The translations under genes were made by a program, and so were the position numbers. From Ensifer canadensis (GTDB taxonomy: Bacteria; Pseudomonadota; Alphaproteobacteria; Rhizobiales; Rhizobiaceae), in the NCBI RefSeq assembly GCF_017488845.2, contig NZ_CP083372.1, forward strand, positions 1-64,000: DNA of 64,000 nucleotides, in the 5' to 3' direction. The number at the start of each line of letters is the position of its first letter. Positions within the stretch are counted from its first letter, which is position 1. Below the pieces are notes generated by a model. The model made no database searches, was not told where the DNA came from, and was given only the letters and a program-made list of their open reading frames with translations. Shown one piece after another: positions 36,809-45,697 of the stretch.

Positions 36809-37303
36809 TGGCGGTCATCCTTTCCTTGCAAGGTCATGGCATGTTCGGCGTCTGTAATGGTTTGCGCTGTCCATAAGCGCGATATGGCGGCGGGGTGCGT
36901 TTGAGGGTGAGGACAAGGCGGATGCGAATCCGTCACCCCTAATATCGCACAACCTCGACACGAGTGAAAAGCGAAAATCGCGTCAAATGTTTGTTCAACA
37001 TGAAAACTATAAAAAATCACATGACTCGCTGAGTTTGCGAGCTGCTCATGGAGGCCCCATGCCCGTTTGATAAAAGAGCTTCGGGGAGACGGGTCGTGAA
37101 ACACAATGGAATGTGCGTACGTGTGTTTTACCCAATGATTTTCCCCGCATCAAAACGGTCTGTGCAAGAAATCCCATACTACGACTACGTGTGTTTCTTG
37201 CGAGCATTTTTCACGGATTTTTGAAATCGGAAGAGATCGTGCTTGCGGTATCGCCACTGCTTGTCGGCAATCTTGGCCGATGAATTTCGACGTCAAGCTG
37301 AAA
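36809..37303. other. No gene recognised
   Basis: About 500 bp without a supported gene. It contains the short direct repeat TACGTGTGTTT (37115-37125 and 37187-37197) and AAAACTATAAAAAATCAC near 37000-37017, a degenerate relative of the AT-rich box. Confidence 0.45.
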
Positions 37304-37509
37304 AGAAAAAAAGGGCCGACGGAAAAACCGCGGCCCATAAAGTGTGAAGGTCAAAAAACCTCCAGAGGGGAACAGCTGCTGCGGCGGAACTGGGAGGAAG
37401 CCGCCAAGTGCATCAGCTGTGTGCACTATGATGCATTTTTCACCGGGGGGAACCTAGTTTTTGTGCAATGCAGCTATGCGGGTAACGCGTTGCCACGGCA
37501 GGCGCTTGG
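37304..37509 (-). ncRNA. Candidate small RNA ending at a strong terminator
   Basis: The minus strand reads GGGCCGCGG, T5, CCGTCGGCCC followed by seven Ts (37336 down to 37304), a good intrinsic terminator. No minus-strand gene precedes it. AT-rich box 8 lies about 175 bp upstream on that strand, and a GCATCA/TGATGC stem lies near 37410-37435. The terminator resembles that of the repABC ctRNA. Start point not determined. Confidence 0.4.
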
Positions 37510-37522
37510 AAATATAATTTAT
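37510..37522 (-). promoter_or_regulatory. AT-rich box 8
   Basis: AAATATAATTTAT; the reverse strand ATAAATTATATTT equals box 5. Confidence 0.5.
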
Positions 37523-37746
37523 CGTTATGATATCTGTGGCGGCCAGGTTGAACTGTCCGCGGTTGTGCAAAGTTGGAATGTCACTTTGGATACGTCTTCA
37601 GCCATTTAGACATGCGACACTCGACATCTCCACTGGCGCTGAGGCAAGCCCCCGACCGGGCCGGGTTGCAAGGGAAGGGAGGGGGCGGTAGAAGGGCACC
37701 CCTTCGGCTTTAGCTTTCTCAGTTCCAATTATTGCGTTCCTGGTAG

Positions 37747-38520
37747 ATGTTGCAGGCAGCTGAACAGGGCCAGGATCTCGCGATGCTTCCGGAAATCAGG
37801 CTGATGGGTGACGTCGATGTCGCCGCGCTGTCGCCGCTGCTTCGCGGCATGGCCATGACTGTCTCCTACGCCGAGACCCAGGGAGGGATCGGTCTTACCA
37901 CGTCGGGAGCGATGAACCGCAAGTTCGTGCACTGGGCCGCCGTTCATTTCGATTGGCCCGGGTACACGTCCGAAGACCTGTACAGGATGAATAAGGTCCT
38001 CAATGAAGCCGACATGCCGCCGCTCTGGGTGGTGCGGGATATGGTCCGACATCTAAAGCTTCTTCGCCGGAAAAAAGACGTCCTGCTGCCCACAAAACGT
38101 GGCCAGGATTTTTTGGCGAGACCGCAGGCCTTCTTCGATCTGATCGCGACGGATTACCTTTATGCTTATATCCACCACGGGCAGACGCAGGAGGCTGTCC
38201 ACAATCGGATGCGTTGGTGGCATGTCTTTCTCAATCTTATCAATATGAAAGCAGAAAGAGGCTGTTCGTTGGACGAACTGGCGAACGAGCTATACCCGAG
38301 TGAATCGTACCCGGAGCCAGCAGAAATGACTGTCGAAACCTGGAAGGAAAGGTCGGCGCTCCGCTACGATATCATTCGCCCGCTGTGCTGGCTGGGATTG
38401 CTGCACGAAGAGCGCCAGGGACTGACCATTTGGCAGCACGGAACCTACCACAAGACACCCTTGTGGGCTGCCTGTTTAAAGCTGGAATCGGACATGCAGT
38501 CCGAGTTTATTCTCCATTGA
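37747..38520 (+). CDS. Conserved hypothetical protein
   Basis: 257 residues, no signal peptide or membrane segment. A segment reading GIGLTTSGAMNRKFVHWAAV and later LYRMNKVLNEADMPPLW, then a helical C-terminal half with HNRMRWWHVFLNLIN. I recall similar unnamed bacterial proteins but no function. The 3' end overlaps the remnant ISNCY-like transposase by 14 bp, so the last residues may come from that element. No box directly before the gene; box 8 is 225 bp upstream. Confidence 0.6.
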   Translation: MLQAAEQGQDLAMLPEIRLMGDVDVAALSPLLRGMAMTVSYAETQGGIGLTTSGAMNRKFVHWAAVHFDWPGYTSEDLYRMNKVLNEADMPPLWVVRDMVRHLKLLRRKKDVLLPTKRGQDFLARPQAFFDLIATDYLYAYIHHGQTQEAVHNRMRWWHVFLNLINMKAERGCSLDELANELYPSESYPEPAEMTVETWKERSALRYDIIRPLCWLGLLHEERQGLTIWQHGTYHKTPLWAACLKLESDMQSEFILH

Positions 38521-39455
38521 ACTGTGCCGGGTAGGGTTGCCCTTGCTCCAGCGCACTTTGCTGGGAAAGCGCCTGTCGCCGCCGAGCAATGACCGCAGGA
38601 TCGTTCATGAAATCCTTCCGACGTCCCGGGCCGCGCGCGCGTCGAACGTAGCCGTTCTTCTCGCTGTTCGTCTTCACGGCCGGCTTCGTCTGCTGCTCCT
38701 GACGTTCCTTGATGTAGGTCAGGAGTTCACCGAGCCGCTTGTTCTCGGTGATCGCCGCATGCGTCACCCGCTGGTCCTTGTCGAACACCCGGTAGGGTAG
38801 GGAATGCCCCTTCCAACGCACATCCAGCCTGCCGTCGGCAAGCGCGTAGGTCTCGACATAGCGACCGACCAGCCCGCGCGTCACCTCGTTCTCTTCCAGC
38901 ATGATCCGCTGGCGCTCGAACGAAAACGTCAACTGGGCACCGACATAACGCTGCTCACGTTTGCATAGCACGTCGCGCAGCCGATCCGGGGCAAGGTTCA
39001 GCGGCCGATGCAGATCATCAGATCTGGCAGGGGTAATGGCAAACTGGCGGTTATAGCGCTCCATGAACCGAGGCAGGAAAGCGTTGCCGTCGTCCATGCC
39101 GCAGACGCCCTCCAGGCGCAGATCCTTAATCAACCGGTCCTGTAGCGTCCGGTTCATCCGCTCGACCGGCCCTTGGCTGGCTCGATTTGCGCAAAGAATC
39201 TCGATGTTTAACTCGCAAAGTGCCGCCCGAACTGGGTCATGCCCTGGCCGCCCTTGGCATCCTTCTTCGCACCCGGAACACCGAATGCTTGTCGGAATAG
39301 AAGGCGACTGGAGCACCATGCGCCTTCAGATAGAGTTCCAGCGCCTCGAAGTAGCTGAACGCACTTTCCGATCGTACAAACCGCAACTGCATCAGCTTGC
39401 CGGTCGCATCATCGATGAACACCAGTAATGAACATGGATCACCGCGATCTTCGAA

Positions 39456-40937
39456 CATGGAGTAATCGCGGCGCGACCGTCTCTGGCTTTTTGGCTGGCG
39501 AGGGTGGTTGCCCCCGATAGGATGAAAAAACGGGCTCTCGATTGGAACCGGGCCCAAACATCGGATGGAGGCAACCATGAACCAATATATTGGGCTTGAT
39601 GTTTCATTGAAAGACACCGCAATCTCGATCCGGGAAGACGGGAAGCGGATCTGGCGGGGGAAATGTCCTTCGGATCCCAATCTTCTCGCACAGATGATCC
39701 GCAAAAAAGCTCCGCGCGCCCAGCGCGTGGTATTCGAAACGGGACCGCTGTCGACGTGGTTCTATCACGCGCTGACGAGCGAGGGGTTGCCGGCGATCTG
39801 CATTGAAGCGCGACACGCGCAAAAGGTACTGAACGAGACGCTCAACAAAACTGATGCCAACGATGCGGATGGTTTAGCGCAACTCGCTGAAGCGGGCTTT
39901 TACAAAGCGGTTCGCGTCAAGTCGTTTGACGCTATGATGACCCGCACATTGGTGGCTGCCCGCGAACAACTCCTGAACATCTCGACACAACTTGGCAATC
40001 AAATCCGCGGCCTGATGAAGACCTTCGGTCTGATCATCCCGAAAACGAAGGGGCGAGTGTTTGATGGCGATGTGCGGAAGCTTTTGGATGGGAACAACGA
40101 GCTTGCGAAGATTATCTTGCCTCTTTTGGAGGCGTGGCACGATATCCGCAAGCGCGCAGCCGATCTTGGTCGCCAGTTGCTGATAGTGGCACGTGAGAGC
40201 GAAGCCACGAAGCTGTTGATGACAATCCCGGGCATCGGCGCAGTCACGGCGGTATCCTACGTTACGGCAATTGAAGACCCAGGAAACTTTCGAACGTCGC
40301 GGTCGGTTGGCGCCTGGCTTGGGTTGACAACCCGGCGCTACCAATCAGGCGAAGTCGATTGTGACGGCCATATCTCGCGAAGGGGTGACAATCGTTTACG
40401 TGGGCTGCTTTATGAAGCGGCGACAGCGCTGCTGACGAGAACCAGTGCCAGGACCGAGAGCAGTCTCAAGAGTTGGGGACTTAAGCTGCGGGAGCGACTT
40501 GGCTTCAAGCGGGCCGCTGTGGCCGTCGCCCGGAAACTCGCGGTCATCATGCACAGCATGCTCAAGACGGGAGAAGTGTTCAACGCATCGGCTGGCGCGA
40601 CCATATAGGAGACGCTCAGCCTTCGTCCCTCAGCGCGCCATGTAACTTTGCGTGCTGAGCGTCCCTGCTGCGGACGTGGGCAGGATCATTCCGCTATCGC
40701 TGGCTGCAGCTCGTTGAGACTGCGTTTCGAACATTAGGAAGATCCCACCTGCGAAGACCATTGTGCGGCGACATTTGTCGACCGCGGAGACAACCCTGCT
40801 CCCAGCACTGGATAGCTCTGAAGGACATGGCCGGTGAGGGCAGTCCATTCAATCCGTTCCAGCCGTGTTGCCTCTCTCGCAAGCCGGCAAGGGAATTGCG
40901 TGCTCAAACCAGCTTGACGGATGGAGTGCGATTAGAC
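39456..40937 (+). mobile_element. IS110-family element nested in the ISNCY-like gene
   Basis: About 1482 bp. Boundaries come from the rejoined host gene (CGCTGG to TTCGAAG); a 2-bp AA/TT ambiguity remains. There are no inverted repeats; both ends carry ATGGAGT (39457 and 40921), a similarity allowed in this family. Confidence 0.85.
39577..40608 (+). CDS. IS110-family transposase
   Basis: 343 residues from the ATG at 39577 (GGAGG upstream). The N-terminal DEDD RuvC-like domain starts YIGLDVSLKDTAISI and holds a second acidic region near NKTDANDADGLAQLA. The C-terminal part has IPGIGAVTAVSYVTAI and GAWLGLTTRRYQSGE, the transposase_20 domain with its conserved Ser. Intact, possibly active. IS110 transposases use a small element-encoded RNA to choose targets; the non-coding 39456-39576 and 40609-40937 could hold it. 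Confidence 0.93.
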   Translation: MNQYIGLDVSLKDTAISIREDGKRIWRGKCPSDPNLLAQMIRKKAPRAQRVVFETGPLSTWFYHALTSEGLPAICIEARHAQKVLNETLNKTDANDADGLAQLAEAGFYKAVRVKSFDAMMTRTLVAAREQLLNISTQLGNQIRGLMKTFGLIIPKTKGRVFDGDVRKLLDGNNELAKIILPLLEAWHDIRKRAADLGRQLLIVARESEATKLLMTIPGIGAVTAVSYVTAIEDPGNFRTSRSVGAWLGLTTRRYQSGEVDCDGHISRRGDNRLRGLLYEAATALLTRTSARTESSLKSWGLKLRERLGFKRAAVAVARKLAVIMHSMLKTGEVFNASAGATI

Positions 40938-41478
40938 AACCAGCGATGCTCGGAACCGTCGATCTGAACCAGCTCGCCGTAGGCCTCGCGCCGCAGCCGC
41001 GGCTGATGGAACGTCCGTCGCTGCTTGCGCGACAGCCACAGGCCGGCCTCCGACATCCATTGGCGCAAGGTCTCGCGCGACACCGTCAGACCATCACGCT
41101 CCGCAAGCTTCTCGGCCGCCAGCGTCGGACCAAAGTCCGCATAGCGCTCGCGCACGATCGCCATGGCGTAATCGCGTACGCCGTCGCAGATCCGGTTGTT
41201 CGATGGCCGGCCGATCGCCTGGTGCCGGATCGACGCCGCACCGCCAGCGCCGATCCGGTCCAACAGACGACGCACCTGGCGGGTACTCAAGCCAAGCACA
41301 TGCGCCGCCGACACCAGCGTCATCCGCCCGGCAATCACTTTCGACAAGACCTCAATCCGCTGCAGGTCACGCTCGCTCATCGCAATCAATCCCATCCGCA
41401 ATCTCCCAGGTCATCAAAACCCGGGGAGAGTGACATTCTTACTTTGCAGGATCAGGACACTTCAACTTTGCGGTGGAG

Positions 41479-42581
41479 AATCTAATCCAAGTGCAACAAT
41501 GACGTGTGAAGCGTAGAGGGTTAGCCACTTTCGCGCAAATGGGCCATGAAGACTTCGGCGGGCGTGCGGTAACCAAGGCACTTCCTCGGCAGTGAATTGA
41601 GATGGTGGGCGAGGGCGACCAGTTGCGGCTGGTTGACGGCAGACAGGTCCGTATCGCTCGGCACAAAGCGACGGATGCGCTTGTTGGTGTTCTCGACCGC
41701 GCCTTTCTGCCACGGTGAATTCGGATCGCAAAACCAGCTCCTGGCGCCGAGTCCATCTTCCAAAGCCTTGAAACCGCGAAACTCGGTACCACGGTCGAAG
41801 GTGAAGCTCTGCCGGGCAAAGGCGGGTAGCGGTGAGAAGGCATCGATGATCTTGTCGATGAGCGGACGAGAGTGACGGCTGCCATTCTTGATCATCACCG
41901 TGTAGCGGCTCTTGCGCTCGACCAGCGAGGTGACATTGGCTTCACCGAGGTCGCGCCGGAAGATCAGCAGATCACCCTCCCAGTGGCCGAACTGAGACCG
42001 ATCGGCAATGAAATCAGGGCGTTGGCTGATCCTGCAGTCCAACGGGATCGAGCCGTCGCGGGGTTTGCGGGAGCGGCGCGGGCGGCGCTTGCGACGGCCT
42101 TCTGGCAGATGCTGATAGAGCTCCAGCGCCTGATCTTCCTTGCCATAGATGAAGCGATAGATCGTCTCGGTGCAGACGCGGACGGCGCTCACGCCATCGG
42201 CGAACAGGCGACCGGCGATCTGTTCCGGTGACCACAGCGCCTCCAGCTGCTCGATGACCAGTGCGCGCAATTGCGGGTGCCGCATCAGCTTCCTCAAACG
42301 CCGCCGCCGCTCTTTGCGGATGTCGTCGGCAACCGTTGGGAAGTAGCCGCTGTATTCGGGCAGTTCGCGATCGTGGAATGTATTGCGCCTGATCTCGCGA
42401 TAGATGGTGGAACGGTGACGACCGAGTTGGCGCGCCATTTCATTGATCGGCACCTTGCGTTCGACAAAGTGATAGAGGCGGCGGCGATCCGCCAGATTCA
42501 GCTGCGAATAGCTTCGTGACATCCCAAAATCTCCAAGGGGAAACCATTGAAATCATTGGCATGTCGCACTTGAAAATAGAA
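41479..42581 (-). mobile_element. IS30-family element
   Basis: About 1.1 kb with imperfect inverted ends that share CAAGTGC (41487-41493 and, inverted, 42565-42571). It separates the ISNCY-like remnant from a truncated amidase gene, so it probably sits at a rearrangement point. Ends are approximate. Confidence 0.7.
41521..42522 (-). CDS. IS30-family transposase
   Basis: 333 residues, full length. N-terminal HTH (QLNLADRRRLYHFVERKVPI then MARQLGRHRSTIYREIRRN) and a DDE core with FGHWEGDLLIF, FTFDRGTEF and WQKGAVENTNKRIRRF, carrying all three acidic residues. No frameshift; may be active. Confidence 0.95.
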   Translation of the reverse strand: MSRSYSQLNLADRRRLYHFVERKVPINEMARQLGRHRSTIYREIRRNTFHDRELPEYSGYFPTVADDIRKERRRRLRKLMRHPQLRALVIEQLEALWSPEQIAGRLFADGVSAVRVCTETIYRFIYGKEDQALELYQHLPEGRRKRRPRRSRKPRDGSIPLDCRISQRPDFIADRSQFGHWEGDLLIFRRDLGEANVTSLVERKSRYTVMIKNGSRHSRPLIDKIIDAFSPLPAFARQSFTFDRGTEFRGFKALEDGLGARSWFCDPNSPWQKGAVENTNKRIRRFVPSDTDLSAVNQPQLVALAHHLNSLPRKCLGYRTPAEVFMAHLRESG

Positions 42582-42582
42582 T

Positions 42583-42810
42583 GTACCCCGCTACAATAAC
42601 ATATCACATAAGACGATTTATGGAACTGAGCACGTGACCACGATCGGTGCGGTGCTGGGTCTGCCCGCTGTGACCGTCCCGACCGTTGTTGGCGATCGCG
42701 GGCGACCTACCGGATTGCAGTTGGTCGGCATGCCCGATGGCGATGCACGGATTTGCACAATCGCCGAGAACCTTTCGAAGAGGATCGGGAGACCGGTGCC
42801 GGTTTTGTAG
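42583..42810 (+). pseudogene. 3' fragment of an amidase gene
   Basis: The last 75 codons only. EHVTTIGAVLGLPAVTVPTV and GRPTGLQLVGMPDGDARICT match the C-terminal end of amidase-signature enzymes, where the product-side loop lies. The Ser-Ser-Lys catalytic region is missing. The IS30 right end cuts it. No start codon or promoter fits. Confidence 0.8.
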
Positions 42811-42863
42811 CGAACCCTGGATGCGTCATCCGGCGCTATCGAATGTTTGCTTTGACTGCGTCT

Positions 42864-43709
42864 TTACGAGTGTCGACTGTCATTTTGAGCGGAAATGCAC
42901 CTCAGAAGTTCATCCACGCCACGGGGCATGATGTCCTGACCCGGCATCAAGCCCAACGCTGTCAGTCCTTTCCCCAGCTGATAGACGAGCGGAAGGCGCA
43001 GACCGGTTCGCTCGCCGAAATTTTCCATGCCGAACAGCTTGTCCGGCGTGTCTTCGATCAGGATCTTGCCTTTGGCAAAGACCGCCACCCTGTCAGCCCA
43101 GGCATAGGTCATATCCATGTCATGGGTAGCGACTACCACTGCTACTCCTTGCGCCGCTAAGGCATGCAGCGTTTCGGTAAGATCCTCAACACCCGCAGGA
43201 TCGAGGCCGGCCGTCGGCTCATCAAGAAGGAGAACGGACGGAGACATGGCAAGAACGCCTGCGATTGCCACGCGCTTACGCTGGCCAAAGCTCAGCAGAT
43301 GTGTGGGGCGATGCGACAGCGGCGCGATCCCGATTGCGTCAAGTGCATCCGACACGCGGACCCGGGCCTCAGCGACGGACAGGCCAAGATTAAGTGGCCC
43401 GAAGGAGACGTCCTCGAAGACGGTTGCGGCAAACAATTGGTCATCAGGGTCCTGCAGGACGAGCCCAACCTGGGATCTCAATTCGGTGAGAGCCTTTCGG
43501 CTGTAGGCAACGGGTCCGCCATTCAGCAGGACTTTCCCCGCAGATGGCCTGAGTGAACCGTTGAGCAGGGACAGCAAGGTCGATTTTCCGGCGCCATTGG
43601 CGCCCAGAATTGCAAGCTTCTCGTGGCCCCGGATGGCCAGCGACGCGCGATCTAGAGCAAGCGTGCCATCTTCGTATCTGTATTCTAAGTCACGGGCTTC
43701 AAGGATCAT
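42864..43709 (-). CDS. cbiO: CbiO, ATPase of cobalt ECF transporter
   Basis: 281 residues from the ATG at 43709. Walker A ILGANGAGKST, Q-loop LVLQDPDDQLF, signature LSFGQRKRVAIAG and Walker B VLLLDEPTAGLDP are intact, followed by the His switch ATHDMDM. It powers cobalt uptake with CbiQ, CbiN and CbiM encoded next to it, and overlaps cbiQ by 4 bp. Confidence 0.95.
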   Translation of the reverse strand: MILEARDLEYRYEDGTLALDRASLAIRGHEKLAILGANGAGKSTLLSLLNGSLRPSAGKVLLNGGPVAYSRKALTELRSQVGLVLQDPDDQLFAATVFEDVSFGPLNLGLSVAEARVRVSDALDAIGIAPLSHRPTHLLSFGQRKRVAIAGVLAMSPSVLLLDEPTAGLDPAGVEDLTETLHALAAQGVAVVVATHDMDMTYAWADRVAVFAKGKILIEDTPDKLFGMENFGERTGLRLPLVYQLGKGLTALGLMPGQDIMPRGVDELLRCISAQNDSRHS

Positions 43710-44340
43710 CCAAGGCACCAGGTCAAGACAAAGACTCCAGCCAGAACGCCGCCGATCACCAGCAGCCGAGCGCCCGAAGCCGGTCTTTCTACCGAAATAA
43801 AATTCAGACGACCGGTGTAGCCTCTTGCTGCAAGTCCGGTTTCCATCCGCCGGGCACGGTCGAGCACGCGAGGTAGAAGAGATGCGAGCAGAAGACCGTT
43901 ATATCCGAAATCTCGGCGTTGAGACCCATACGCTGCAACAGCTGAAGAATGCTCGACAGCGGCGTCGTCAAGGCCAGGAAGAGCAATGCGGAAACGCAAG
44001 TACCGCTTCTCAAGGCCACAAAGCAGGCCTTATCGATCCCCTCAACCGAGACCAGCGAAAACGTCGGCACATATCCGACCACGGTGACAGAGACGAGCTG
44101 CGCCAGCGTGCCCGTTGCAATGAACAGAAACGGAACACGTGCCGCGCGCAGGATGTCGACCCACGCTATACCAGCGCCGATGTTCATCAGAACGAGCATG
44201 GCAATAAGGATTACGACTTGTCCCGCCCATCCCGCCGAAATGAGCGACACTGCCATTACGCCGACGGCGAACAGGAGTTTTTCACCGGCGGCGTAGTGTC
44301 GCCACCGGTTTGTCTGGGCACAGCGATCGATGGCGCGCAT
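43706..44340 (-). CDS. cbiQ: CbiQ, transmembrane coupling protein (frameshifted)
   Basis: Would be about 211 residues. The first frame runs from MRAIDRCAQTNRWRHYAAGE through five membrane segments to LQRMGLNAEISDI. From about 43900 the frame changes to LLASLLPRVLDRARRMETGL, the EAA-like coupling helix ARRMETGLAARGY that contacts CbiO. One missing T in a T-run fits. The length is one base short of whole codons. Confidence 0.88.
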
Positions 44341-44343
44341 CAG

Positions 44344-44634
44344 CTACTGGTTATCCGGGCGTTTCGCAGGTGACATCCTGCGCCCGAAGTAAAATCCCAC
44401 AAGTCCGGCACCCAGCGCCGCCTGAAGAGCAAACAGCAGGCTTTCGATCTCGCCGCTCGGCGGCTCCCAGAGCGGCGAGGCCCAAGGCTTGTAGTCCGGC
44501 TGAATTTCGGTAATCGCGGCTTCGGCCTCACCATCGGCACCACCGAATTCGGCGTCTCCGCCGTGGTGAATGACGAGCGGCAGGATCGCCAGGGCAATGA
44601 CGGCGAGCAGCATCCAAAGGTTACGTTTCAGCAT
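44344..44634 (-). CDS. cbiN: CbiN, small subunit of cobalt transporter
   Basis: 96 residues. Two membrane helices (about 5-22 and 63-83) around a periplasmic acidic loop (GGADGEAEAAITEIQPDYKP) and a C-terminal GFYFGRRM, as in CbiN. It helps load the metal onto CbiM. Three bp separate it from each neighbour. Confidence 0.93.
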   Translation of the reverse strand: MLKRNLWMLLAVIALAILPLVIHHGGDAEFGGADGEAEAAITEIQPDYKPWASPLWEPPSGEIESLLFALQAALGAGLVGFYFGRRMSPAKRPDNQ

Positions 44635-44636
44635 GA

Positions 44637-45305
44637 TCAGGCCTTCGCGGAAAAGATATTGAGAGCGTTGAGTTCACCGCGGCTATAGCGCTGCAAGAGG
44701 TTGAACACGATCACGGTCAAGAGACCCTCGCTGATGGCAAGCGGCACCCGCGTAACCGCAAAAATTCCGAGGAATTTGGCAGCAGCACCCGTCATTCCGG
44801 AAACCGGATCTGGGAAGGCCAACGCCAATTGCAGGGAGGTCGTGACGTAGGTGGCCAGATCGCCGAGCGTTGCTGCAACAAAGATCGCTACCGCACCGCT
44901 GAACCCGGCCCCTGTTATACCCTTGAACAGTCCGTAGGCGACGAAGGGACCGACGATGGCCATCGAGAAGATATTGGCTCCCAGCGTCGTCAGTCCGCCA
45001 TGCGCCAGCAATAGCGCCTGAAACAACAGCACGATCGCGCCGAGCACGGTCGTCACCGTCGGCCCGAAAAGCGACGCTGCCAGACCAGTCCCGGTCGGAT
45101 GCGAGCAGCTTCCGGTCACGGAGGGAATTTTCAACGCTGAGAGAACGAACACGTAGGCGCCAGAGGCTGCCATCAGCAGCTTGACCTCGGGCTTTTCCCT
45201 GACAAGCGTTACAATGCGCCTGGCCCCGTAAATAACGAAGGGCGCTGAAACCACACCCCAGCCAACCGCATGTGCGGCCGGCAGATAGCCTTCCATGATA
45301 TGCAT
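44637..45305 (-). CDS. cbiM: CbiM, substrate-binding membrane component of cobalt transporter
   Basis: 222 residues from the ATG at 45305. The N terminus [17 protein letters not shown] supplies the metal ligand (the amino terminus and His2) typical of CbiM, followed by six membrane segments and [20 protein letters not shown] with the conserved His. A longer reading from 45614 covers the riboswitch and is rejected. It is the first gene of the operon and is controlled by a cobalamin riboswitch. Confidence 0.95.
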   Translation of the reverse strand: MHIMEGYLPAAHAVGWGVVSAPFVIYGARRIVTLVREKPEVKLLMAASGAYVFVLSALKIPSVTGSCSHPTGTGLAASLFGPTVTTVLGAIVLLFQALLLAHGGLTTLGANIFSMAIVGPFVAYGLFKGITGAGFSGAVAIFVAATLGDLATYVTTSLQLALAFPDPVSGMTGAAAKFLGIFAVTRVPLAISEGLLTVIVFNLLQRYSRGELNALNIFSAKA

Positions 45306-45349
45306 ACTACACCCTCTACCACGCCCGCCGCGTGGCCCGAACAAAGTCG

Positions 45350-45565
45350 CCACGGATGTCGTGGCCCAGCGATGGCAGGTCTCCTGGCTCACGGGTCTTG
45401 GCTCGGTCCGCCTTATCAGCCAATTACTTGGCCAATGGCATGTTGGACGTCGCTCACCGCTTACAGTTGCGGGGGCAGCCTCGGTTTCGGCCCCTGATGG
45501 GTAGTCCTCACCGTGTTCCCTTTTCATCCGCCATCCCTTGGTCAGGCGGAACCATCTGAAAGTAT
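45350..45565 (-). promoter_or_regulatory. Cobalamin riboswitch upstream of cbiM
   Basis: The minus strand shows the hallmarks in order: AAAAGGGAACACGGTGAGG (45524-45506), GCCCCCGCAACTGTAAGC (45476-45459) and the B12 box GCCAGGAGACCTGCC (45388-45374). This RNA binds adenosylcobalamin or related forms and shuts down the cobalt uptake operon. About 45 bp separate it from cbiM. End points are approximate. Confidence 0.93.
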
Positions 45566-45697
45566 CACTATGCCTGGGGCGTATAAAACACAACGCCGAA
45601 ATGGCGATCACCAAGGCATAGGAAAGGCAACGCTCGCTGGCTGAGGACCAGGCACTCCCAGTCTTTTATCAGCGACGGACAGTGTTTCTGGCCTCCA

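Larger units (their letters stand above)
38507..41401 (-). pseudogene. ISNCY-like transposase split by an IS110 element
   Basis: The N-terminal part (41401-40938) starts MGLIAMSERDLQRIEVLSKV with an HTH and ends at QIDGSEHRW. The C-terminal part (39455-38507) resumes with FEDRGDPCSLLVFIDDATG. Joining them across the IS110 insertion gives a continuous integrase-type core with D-D-E residues near QIDGSEH, FIDDATGKL and VERMNRTLQD. Four to five one-base losses between 39190 and 39290 (in runs of G or T) break the frame. It is inactive as read. Confidence 0.85.

Noticed and set aside
37280..37609. 109-codon open frame on the plus strand
   Set aside because: No family resemblance or ribosome-binding site; it contains a minus-strand terminator and an AT-rich box, which fit a non-coding region better.
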